Notes under the pieces: model-generated | Seen by the model: the letters and a program-made list of their open reading frames with translations, nothing else | What the model was told of the DNA's origin: nothing | Database searches by the model: none | Shown: piece by piece, positions 1-4,804 of the stretch | Position numbering within the stretch: the first letter of the stretch is position 1 | Layout of the letters: each line of letters begins with the position of its first letter | Source: Comamonadaceae bacterium | GTDB lineage: Bacteria > Pseudomonadota > Gammaproteobacteria > Burkholderiales > Burkholderiaceae_C | Reading direction: 5' to 3' | NCBI GenBank assembly: GCA_947371775.1 | Contig: CANBQX010000137.1 | Location: forward strand, 1-5,364 | DNA length: 5,364 nt | Translations under genes and position numbers: made by a program

Positions 1-794
1 ACAAAGTTGCCCAGGCTGTAAAAAACAGGTTTGCCTTTGTAGCGCTCCGTGTCTTGCACCTGGTGGGGGTGGCCACCGATCACCGCGTCGGCACCGGCGT
101 CAATCATGACGCGCGCCAGCTGCCGCTGGCGTACGTTGGACACCGGGTCTTCCCAGCCCCAGTGCATGATGGGAATCACCACGTCGGCCTTCCATCGGCT
201 GCGCGCCGCCTGAATGTCGCGCACCACCTGGGCGTCCTCGCTCCATGCCACGCCCGGTTTGTCGGTGTCGGCCTCAAAGCTGCGCGGCTGAAACTCGTCG
301 TAGCCCAAAAGCGCCACGCGCAGGCCCTTGCGTTCCACGATCCACGGGGTGTGTGCTTCGCTCAAGTTCATGCCGCCGCCGTACACGCCCAAGCCCGCGG
401 TTTTCAAGAAACCCAGCATTTGCGCAAAGGCTTGCGGCCCATAGTCGCCGGAATGGTTGTTGGCCAGGCCAACGGCGTCGAAGTGGCGTTTTACAAATTG
501 CAAGCTCTTGGGGGAGACACGAAACACATTGGGCTTGTCGTTCTCGGGGCTGCCGATGGTGGCGACCACGCATTCCAGGTTGCCCACGCGGATGTCAGCC
601 TCGCGAAACAGCTTGGCAAAGCCGGCAAAGGGATCGCGCCCTCGGCGCATAGCCTGGCTGGGCCCGTCCTCCAGCATGATGTCGCCCACGACCACCAGCG
701 ATACCGTGTCTTTGCGCGTCGTCTCAGCGTGCAGCGTGGCGCTTGCCACCACCCACAGCCCGACGGCGAGCCATTTCTGGATCAGCGTTTTCAT
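1..794 (-). CDS. CapA-family (PGA_cap) periplasmic metallophosphatase, 3' end outside window
   Basis: The minus strand is open from an ATG at 794-792 to the left edge (264 complete codons). Residues 1-23 are a Sec signal peptide (MKTLIQKW, a hydrophobic core, then LHA before E24). The rest shows the conserved blocks of the CapA/PGA_cap calcineurin-like fold: VVVGDIML (34-41), GNLE (71-74), GLANNHSGDYG (109-119), MHWGWED (210-216), GGHPHQVQ (240-247) and YSLGNFV at the edge. The Asp, Asn and His residues in these blocks are the expected metal ligands. Family members are usually 330-400 residues, so the C-terminal part is missing. Some relatives act in poly-gamma-glutamate capsule formation, but many are stand-alone exported proteins with unknown substrates; no capB or capC is seen here. 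The start is fixed by a GGAGG at 806-802, 7 bases upstream, and by an ATGA overlap with the preceding gene, which suggests translational coupling. The family call is secure; the substrate is unknown. Confidence 0.93.
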   Translation of the reverse strand, partial: MKTLIQKWLAVGLWVVASATLHAETTRKDTVSLVVVGDIMLEDGPSQAMRRGRDPFAGFAKLFREADIRVGNLECVVATIGSPENDKPNVFRVSPKSLQFVKRHFDAVGLANNHSGDYGPQAFAQMLGFLKTAGLGVYGGGMNLSEAHTPWIVERKGLRVALLGYDEFQPRSFEADTDKPGVAWSEDAQVVRDIQAARSRWKADVVIPIMHWGWEDPVSNVRQRQLARVMIDAGADAVIGGHPHQVQDTERYKGKPVFYSLGNF

Positions 795-1225
795 GGCGAC
801 ACCTCCGCCAAAGCGCAGCGGTACTGCAGTTCTTTGCCCAAGAGGGGCGAATACAGGGAAACACGGCCTGTCAGGGCGTCGGACTGTGGGTTTTGCGCCG
901 GTAGAGGCTGCAGAAATTGCAGGTGTTGCATGACCATGGGTTGGCGCCGGGTGTTGTAGTAGACGTAGAGATTGACGCTCTCGATTGGGGTGCCGGCTGC
1001 GCCCGGCGCTGCGGCCAGCACAATGGCCTTGACCCGAAACCGGTTTCCCACCGGCACCGCTGCCACCGTGTAGGGGTCGGTCGCAGGGCCAAAGGCGCGG
1101 TAATGCGTCTCGGAATTGACCTCAAACGTGCATTGCAGCTCGGCACCGGCCTGGGCCGAACCCATGCCCAGCCACAGCGGCGCCAGGGCACATATCGCAA
1201 GAAATCGCCGTAATAAATGCGTCAA
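791..1225 (-). CDS. Exported protein of unknown function, TTG start, coupled to the CapA-family gene
   Basis: This encodes 144 residues that I do not recognise. Residues 1-26 form a clear Sec signal peptide: LLRR, a hydrophobic stretch, then SAQA before G27. The mature part is about 118 residues and holds exactly two cysteines (C32 and C137), near its two ends, so a disulfide closing the domain is plausible. It alternates short beta-like stretches (RFRVKAIVL 62-70, SVNLYVYY 83-90, MVMQHLQFLQPL 97-108, GRVSLYS 120-126), which suggests a small beta-rich periplasmic domain. The start is TTG. The only nearby in-frame ATG-class alternatives are absent, translation from TTG puts the signal peptide in the right place, and a GGAG lies 8 bases upstream. 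The TGA stop overlaps the ATG of the CapA-family gene, so the two are probably one operon and their products may act together. That link is inferred from context only. Confidence 0.82.
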   Translation of the reverse strand: MTHLLRRFLAICALAPLWLGMGSAQAGAELQCTFEVNSETHYRAFGPATDPYTVAAVPVGNRFRVKAIVLAAAPGAAGTPIESVNLYVYYNTRRQPMVMQHLQFLQPLPAQNPQSDALTGRVSLYSPLLGKELQYRCALAEVSP

Positions 1226-1233
1226 AGCCAGGT

Positions 1234-1237
1234 CTCC
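1234..1237 (-). promoter_or_regulatory. Ribosome binding site that supports the TTG start at 1225
   Basis: On the minus strand GGAG (1237-1234) sits 8 bases before the TTG at 1225-1223. The only ATG a little upstream on this strand is in another frame and meets a stop within a few codons. The TTG is therefore the best start for the 144-residue protein. Confidence 0.6.
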
Positions 1238-1295
1238 GGGGTGGAATTCAGGCGCCAGTTTATGCGCAGGCCATTGCGGCGATGATGATTGTCAA

Positions 1296-1308
1296 ATTAG
1301 AATCTAAT
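1296..1308. promoter_or_regulatory. Perfect 13-base palindrome in the divergent intergenic region (candidate operator)
   Basis: ATTAGAATCTAAT is a perfect inverted repeat (6-base arms, one central base) in an AT-rich patch within G+C-rich DNA, between the divergently read genes starting at 1225 and 1424. A perfect TTGACA on the minus strand (1295-1290) directly abuts it, but no good -10 hexamer lies 16-18 bases further on. On the plus strand TAGAAT (1298-1303) resembles a -10 box, with only a poor -35 (TTGCGG, 1274-1279). The site could bind a dimeric regulator controlling one or both genes. No specific regulator can be named. Confidence 0.4.
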
Positions 1309-1423
1309 CGCCACGCTCGGCCTGGCATGGCATTTGCTGAGAAGTGTCTGCAGCCGGCCGGTTCCCCCGGAAGTCAGCTTCTTGACACCCGCAGCGCCCT
1401 GATGACCCCTTTAAGAGACCGCC

Positions 1424-2167
1424 ATGCCCGTTTTGACCCACGCCCTTGCATGTTTGCCCCGCACTTTTCAACGTACCGTGTGCGCTTTGGGGCTCTGTGC
1501 CTTGGGTTCGCTCGCGCTGGCAGCCCCAGCTGCGGGGCCGTCCGCCATGGCGCCAAGCGCGCTGGCTGGACTGGGCTCGTCCCATAGCTACACACCGGCG
1601 GTGGGCGAAGCACTGTCACGCATCGTGACTAAGACGTTGCCCAACAGCCCGCTCAATGCCGATTTGTTGGCCCAAGCCTTTGTCAGTTTGAATCCACAGG
1701 CATTTAGTGCCGGTCCCAACAGCCGGACCTTGAGCGCGTCGGCACTCAAGGTTCCCAACCACAACCAGTTGGTGCAACTGGTGCTGGCTAAAAATGAAGC
1801 GGCGCGTCCCGCAGTGCTGGCAGCGCTTTCGGCGGCGGATGCCAAAGTGGCGGCCATCGCGCCAACCCGCCCTGCCGAAAAACGTGAAAACTGGGTGCGC
1901 TATGCGGGCGGACCGGTCAAGGCTGCGTCGAACTTGGATGGCAGCGCCGATGAGCGCAAAAACTGGGTTCACTACCTGGGCGCGGCAGTCCAACGGGTGG
2001 TGAGCAGCACCACCGTGGCAGAAACCCTGCAGTGGGTGCAATACCCCCGTGTTTCCACGGCCGCAGCGCCTGCTGTGGCTCAAACTTCGGCGGACACACG
2101 CAACTGGGTGCGCTACACCGCGGGTCGAAGCTACCCGGCGCAGCAGTTTGCGCAGTTGTTTGATTAA
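1424..2167 (+). CDS. Exported FimV-core (LysM-like) protein with four (N/Q)WVxY repeats
   Basis: This encodes 247 residues. Residues 1-34 are a signal peptide with basic residues R13 and R17, a hydrophobic core and ALA before A34; there is no later membrane helix, so the protein is probably periplasmic. Residues about 56-111 match the pattern of the FimV N-terminal core domain: an initial Tyr, VGEALSRI in place of the usual GDTLxxIA, then LNPQAF (89-94) for the family's ANPxAF, and a closing ALKVP (107-111) for the family's VLRIP. FimV-type proteins bind peptidoglycan and help organise type IV pili and the cell pole. Residues 112-148 are Ala-rich and probably helical. Residues 151-231 carry NWVRY (156), NWVHY (180), QWVQY (203) and NWVRY (227), spaced 24, 23 and 24 residues and usually preceded by A(D/E). 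I know no named family with this repeat. The start is the first ATG, with a weak AAGAGA upstream. The gene faces pilE, with 3 bases between the stops. The FimV-like call is good; the function is unknown. Confidence 0.85.
   Translation: MPVLTHALACLPRTFQRTVCALGLCALGSLALAAPAAGPSAMAPSALAGLGSSHSYTPAVGEALSRIVTKTLPNSPLNADLLAQAFVSLNPQAFSAGPNSRTLSASALKVPNHNQLVQLVLAKNEAARPAVLAALSAADAKVAAIAPTRPAEKRENWVRYAGGPVKAASNLDGSADERKNWVHYLGAAVQRVVSSTTVAETLQWVQYPRVSTAAAPAVAQTSADTRNWVRYTAGRSYPAQQFAQLFD
1874..2116 (+). repeat. Four-copy (N/Q)WVxY protein repeat, period about 72 bases
   Basis: The core pentapeptides begin at 1889, 1961, 2030 and 2102. Each follows a short charged lead such as AEKRE, ADERK, AETL or ADTR. 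Synonymous changes among copies (GTG or GTT for Val, TAT or TAC for Tyr), with Trp, Val and Tyr unchanged, suggest that the protein motif rather than the DNA is what is being kept. Confidence 0.8.
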
Positions 2168-2170
2168 CAG

Positions 2171-2581
2171 TTACCAGCAACCTGTCGCCGGACTGCGAGC
2201 TCCCTTTTGATCCACCGTTAGCGCGTTGCACGACGAATCTAAGGTGATTTGCTTGCCCGTAGCGGATGCTCGCACAACAAACGAGCTTGCCGAAAGCGTC
2301 GGTACGCTGAACGTGTAATGTGCTGCCAGGTCGGATTGGCACTGCTGCGAGGCGGCGGGCAGTGTGCCGCTGGCGTAGCTCATATTGACGGTGTACACCC
2401 GTTCCATGTACTGGGCCTGCTCCATCAAGCAACCTTGGGCGGCGTTGCGCCGGCCCTTGGCCACACTGGCGGCGTAACTTCCGTAGGCTATGCGCGTCAG
2501 CAGGCCCGCAATCGCGAGCACGATGAGCAACTCGATCAAGGTAAAGCCGCGTTGGCGATTGAAATACAGTGTATTTTTCAT
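2171..2581 (-). CDS. pilE: Type IV pilus minor pilin PilE
   Basis: This encodes a 136-residue class III prepilin. The leader is MKNTLYFNRQRG, cut by PilD after G12; the mature protein begins FTLIELLIVLAIAGLL, with the conserved Glu at mature position 5 (residue 17). The following segment, with GRRNAAQGCLMEQAQYMERVYT, is typical of PilE/ComE-like minor pilins, which sit in the tip or priming complex of the pilus. Four cysteines (C51, C81, C118, C135) and the C-terminal GCW agree with the family's disulfide-bonded globular head. Two features are odd: mature residue 22, normally Pro, is Gly (G34), and an Arg (R30, mature 18) lies inside the membrane helix. The ATG start is fixed by the prepilin leader; the ribosome binding site is weak (GAAG). 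It is read away from fimT across a 183-base gap. PilE-type is favoured over a major pilin because of the C-terminal block and the isolated setting. Confidence 0.92.
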   Translation of the reverse strand: MKNTLYFNRQRGFTLIELLIVLAIAGLLTRIAYGSYAASVAKGRRNAAQGCLMEQAQYMERVYTVNMSYASGTLPAASQQCQSDLAAHYTFSVPTLSASSFVVRASATGKQITLDSSCNALTVDQKGARSPATGCW

Positions 2582-2593
2582 GGTGCTTCATTC

Positions 2594-2603
2594 ACAAATT
2601 TGT
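2594..2603. promoter_or_regulatory. Palindrome ACAAATTTGT just upstream of pilE
   Basis: This perfect 10-base palindrome lies 12 bases before the pilE start codon. It could be an operator half-site pair or a small 5' UTR hairpin. The position is suggestive, but the site is short and AT-rich, so chance is a real possibility. Confidence 0.2.
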
Positions 2604-2629
2604 CAGCGCGAAGTCCATTAGGCACCCAC

Positions 2630-2657
2630 TTTCAAAAAGCGGATATGTGGATATAGT
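2630..2657 (+). promoter_or_regulatory. Possible sigma-70 promoter for fimT
   Basis: TATAGT (2652-2657) matches 5 of 6 bases of the -10 consensus. A weak TTTCAA (2630-2635, 3 of 6) lies 16 bases upstream. If used, transcription would begin near 2664 and leave a leader of about 100 bases before fimT. No convincing sigma-54 -24/-12 pair was found here. Confidence 0.3.
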
Positions 2658-2696
2658 TGGGTGATGTTTGTACCACGACCTGGTCATTTTCGGTAT

Positions 2697-2748
2697 GGTT
2701 TCGTCCTGGTGAGGACGGGGTGTCTTATGCACCGCACGGACCAAAACC
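2697..2748 (+). other. Foldable leader element upstream of fimT (candidate cis-regulatory RNA)
   Basis: The segment can close into a three-way junction. GGTTT (2697-2701) pairs with AAACC (2744-2748). Inside it, CGTCCT (2702-2707) pairs with AGGACG (2712-2717) around a GGTG loop, and GGTG (2719-2722) pairs with CACC (2730-2733). GTCC (2703-2706) can instead pair with GGAC (2738-2741), extending the closing stem and excluding the first hairpin. It ends 16 bases before the fimT ATG, which has no clear Shine-Dalgarno sequence. It does not match the c-di-GMP-I (GEMM) consensus as I know it. The folds were drawn by eye and no energies were computed. Confidence 0.25.
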
Positions 2749-2764
2749 CATTCGAATCTCCAAA

Positions 2765-3334
2765 ATGAAAAACCCCCGCGTCAATCGCCTACACCACAGA
2801 GGCATCACTTTGGTGGAGACCATGATGACGGTGTCCATCATGGCATTGTTGCTGGCGCTGGCCATGCCATCCTACAAGTCGTCCATCGACAGCAACCGCC
2901 GCACTACCTATGCCAACCAGTTGGTGGAAGACTTGAACCTGGCGCGCAGCGAGGCGATCAAGCGGAATACGATCGTGACGGTATGCCCGTCTACCGACGG
3001 CTCAACTTGTACTGGTGGCCGGTCATGGATTGGCGGTTGGTTGGTATTTGTCGACAAGGATTCGAGTCGCACGGTGAATAATGGTGAAGCTGTTTTGCGT
3101 GTTCACGAAGCGTTGAAATTGCCTCCTGATTGGACCGCTGTACACAACACGAGTAGTTACGTGCTCCTGAATCCCACAGGAGAATTTGACGGGCTCGGTG
3201 CTGCGGGTTTCAGAATTTGCATCATGCTGAATACCGATAGCTGCAACGATGCCGGCATCGGTGCCGCACTGCAGTACACCAACATTGTCGTAAAAGTACC
3301 CGCCCGCATTCGAATTGAAACTGAACCTAAATAG
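2765..3334 (+). CDS. fimT: FimT/FimU-type minor pilin (GspH family pseudopilin)
   Basis: This encodes a 189-residue class III prepilin. The leader ends HHRG (G13), and the mature protein starts ITLVETMMTVSIMALLLALA, with Glu at mature position 5 and Pro at 22 (P35). Ile rather than Phe at +1 is a tolerated variant. Residues 44-100 carry the FimT/FimU/GspH signature: NRR, the LARSEAIKRN helix (59-68), VTVCPSTDGSTC (71-82) and the GGWLVFVD strand (90-97). C74/C82 and C152/C160 probably form two disulfides. The C-terminal PARIR (179-183) lies where FimT proteins carry the DNA-binding GRxR motif. The reading frame is open back to a TTG at 2657, but only the ATG at 2765 gives a proper prepilin leader. 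The gene looks less G+C-rich than its neighbours, common for minor pilins. Unlike the usual arrangement, no pilV, pilW, pilX or pilY1 follows. FimT and FimU cannot be told apart with certainty. Confidence 0.9.
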   Translation: MKNPRVNRLHHRGITLVETMMTVSIMALLLALAMPSYKSSIDSNRRTTYANQLVEDLNLARSEAIKRNTIVTVCPSTDGSTCTGGRSWIGGWLVFVDKDSSRTVNNGEAVLRVHEALKLPPDWTAVHNTSSYVLLNPTGEFDGLGAAGFRICIMLNTDSCNDAGIGAALQYTNIVVKVPARIRIETEPK

Positions 3335-3375
3335 ATGGGGCGTCAACCCATAACCCAGAAACCAAAAACAAGACC

Positions 3376-3870
3376 ATGGCCCAACCCGAACACAACGCAC
3401 CCTCCACCCCCACCGACTGGAAACACGATGGCGTGCGCGTCGTGCCGGGCGATCAGCTCGATGGCAACGTGCCATCTACACCGGGCATGGACCGCAAAGC
3501 GGCCATTAACTTTGCCCGCGTGGGTGCTCAAAAGCTGTGGGCAGGTACCGTCCATATCCACCCCAATGCCAAAACCGGTGCGCACCACCATGGGCCGCTA
3601 GAGAGTGTGATTTATGTCGTCAAAGGTCGCGCCCGCATGCGCTGGGGCAACGCCCTGGAATTTACCGCTGAGGCGGGGCCCGGCGACTTTATTTATGTGC
3701 CGCCCTTTGTACCGCACCAAGAGATCAATGCCAGCGCCGACGAAGCCCTGGAATGCGTGCTGTGCCGCAGCGATGGGCAGGCCATTGCCGTGAACATGGA
3801 CATTGAGCCCGCCGAGAAGCCCGAAACCGTGCTATGGATTGATCCGACCCATCCTCACGGTGGTGTCTGA
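3376..3870 (+). CDS. Single-domain cupin protein (Cupin_2, RmlC-like)
   Basis: This encodes 164 residues, probably cytosolic, with no signal peptide. Cupin motif 1 is GAHHHGPLESVIYVVKG (69-84 or so), giving likely metal ligands H70, H72 and E76. Motif 2 is GPGDFIYVPPFVPHQEIN (101-118), giving H114. The core is flanked by an N-terminal RKAAINFARVGAQKLWAG block and a C-terminal WIDPTHP block, which I associate with a widespread family of stand-alone bacterial cupins of unknown substrate. It may be a small metal-dependent dioxygenase, isomerase or ligand sensor; the sequence does not say which. The ATG at 3376 has no strong ribosome binding site (only an AAGA-type stretch). It follows fimT by 41 bases but shares no evident role with it. 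Its 3' end overlaps the likely start of the permease gene, so the pair is probably co-translated. Confidence 0.88.
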   Translation: MAQPEHNAPSTPTDWKHDGVRVVPGDQLDGNVPSTPGMDRKAAINFARVGAQKLWAGTVHIHPNAKTGAHHHGPLESVIYVVKGRARMRWGNALEFTAEAGPGDFIYVPPFVPHQEINASADEALECVLCRSDGQAIAVNMDIEPAEKPETVLWIDPTHPHGGV

Positions 3871-4804
3871 TTTGCAGCCAGGCCGTGGCCTGGTGCGTGC
3901 CAATGTGCTGTGCATGCTGTCCATGCTGATCTGGGCGGTGGGCCTGCCCGCGGCCGACCTGCTCATCGCACCGGTTCCGGCACTGCCCTTGACCGCCGCA
4001 CGCATGGTCATGGCTGCCCTGTTCTTGCTGCCACTGTGGTGGTTTACCGAGGGACGCCAAGCGCTGCGATCTGCCGATTGGGGCAAAGGCTTGTTGGTGG
4101 GGGGTGCTGGCCTGGGGCTGGGTGCTTTCCTGCTGGTGCTGGGGCAGGGCAAAACCAATATGGTGACGGTGGCCATCATCTCTGCGGCCATGCCGGTGGT
4201 GGGCATCGCCATTGAAGTGGCACTCGACGGACGCAAGATGACGCTCGCATTACTGCTGGGCGTCTTGCTCAGCATGGCGGGCGGCGTGATGGTCTTGCAA
4301 GGTGGCAGCGATGGCATGGGATGGGGCCTGGGTGCCTTGCTGTGTTTGGGCTCTATCGTGCTTTACACCTTGGGTTCGCGCATGACAGTCAGCGCCTTCC
4401 CCACCCTCACTCCCTTGGGCCGCACCACAGTCACGATCACCGGTGCCGCCCTGGCAACCAGCGTCGCTGCCGGCGTGAATGCCCTGCTGGGTGGGGCTGG
4501 CCCCCGGTGGGATGTGCTCGGGGCCAAAGAGCTGGGCGCCTTGGCCGTGTTTGCCATTGGTGGCCTGGCCATTAGCCAGGTGCTGTGGATCCGGTCGATC
4601 GGCAGCTTGGGTATCGCCATGTCGTCCTTGCATATCAATGCCACACCCTTCTACGTGATGCTGATCTTGTTTGCATTGGGCGGCGCCTGGCAGTGGACAC
4701 AGGCCTTTGCCGCTGCGGTGGTTGGCTTGGGAGCGCTTGTGGCACAAGGAATCGTACCGCTGCGACCCGCGGGGCGCGGCCGGTCGCGCACTATTGGCAC
4801 TTAG
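3863..4804 (+). CDS. EamA/DMT-superfamily inner-membrane transporter
   Basis: From the GTG at 3863 this is 313 residues with about ten hydrophobic helices, as expected for two EamA repeats (drug/metabolite transporter family). Helices lie near residues 15-38, 43-61, 76-94, 99-120, 126-147, 151-174, 181-210, 224-247, 250-274 and 279-298. Family signs include AARMVMAALFLLPLW in helix 2, the GQGKTNMVTVAIISAAMP segment of helices 3-4, and the HINATPFYVML segment before the last helices. Members export amino acids, metabolites or drugs; the substrate cannot be read here. The start is uncertain. The frame is open back to an ATG at 3803, but that would overlap the cupin by 68 bases; GTG at 3860 or 3863 or TTG at 3872 are better placed, with GGTGG-like sequence nearby. 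The TAG stop shares bases with the stop of the facing LysR gene. Confidence 0.88.
   Translation: MSDLQPGRGLVRANVLCMLSMLIWAVGLPAADLLIAPVPALPLTAARMVMAALFLLPLWWFTEGRQALRSADWGKGLLVGGAGLGLGAFLLVLGQGKTNMVTVAIISAAMPVVGIAIEVALDGRKMTLALLLGVLLSMAGGVMVLQGGSDGMGWGLGALLCLGSIVLYTLGSRMTVSAFPTLTPLGRTTVTITGAALATSVAAGVNALLGGAGPRWDVLGAKELGALAVFAIGGLAISQVLWIRSIGSLGIAMSSLHINATPFYVMLILFALGGAWQWTQAFAAAVVGLGALVAQGIVPLRPAGRGRSRTIGT

Noticed and set aside
54..959. A 301-codon open frame on the plus strand at the left of the window.
   Set aside because: It lies antisense to the CapA-family gene and the 144-residue gene, whose conserved motifs, signal peptides and ribosome binding sites are clear. Its own translation is His/Ala/Gly-rich with no recognisable domain, as expected of a shadow frame in G+C-rich DNA.
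1290..1295. A perfect TTGACA (-35 box) on the minus strand upstream of the 144-residue gene.
   Set aside because: It was not called as a promoter because no -10-like hexamer occurs 15-19 bases downstream; the DNA there is G+C-rich (GGCCTG).
1281..1299. A Fur-box-like stretch, GATGATGATTGTCAAATTA.
   Set aside because: It matches about 12 of 19 consensus bases, but the matches are in the first two hexamers and the third is poor. Neither neighbouring gene has an evident iron role.
1382..1387. A TTGACA on the plus strand 37 bases before the FimV-like gene.
   Set aside because: There is no -10-like sequence at a suitable distance (ACCCCT at 17 bases), so it is not a believable promoter.
1523..1538. 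A GCCCC/GGGGC inverted repeat within the signal peptide coding region of the FimV-like gene.
   Set aside because: It has only a 5-base stem in Ala/Pro/Gly codons of high G+C content, which readily produce such repeats.
2657..2764. An upstream in-frame extension of fimT from a TTG at 2657.
   Set aside because: It would add 36 residues before the prepilin leader and move the PilD cleavage site far from the N-terminus. The ATG at 2765 gives a normal 13-residue leader.
3164..3182. A 6-base perfect inverted repeat (CTCCTG/CAGGAG, 7-base loop) inside fimT.
   Set aside because: It is wholly within the coding sequence with no U-run after it. Short stems like this are common by chance.
3803..3862. 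An upstream ATG start for the permease at 3803.
   Set aside because: It would add about 20 residues (MSPPRSPKPC...) that are the out-of-frame reading of the cupin C-terminus and would overlap it by 68 bases. No family feature lies in that extension.
4250..4747. A 165-codon open frame on the minus strand inside the permease gene.
   Set aside because: The translation is rich in Gln, His and Gly with no domain; the opposite strand encodes regular transmembrane helices of a known family.
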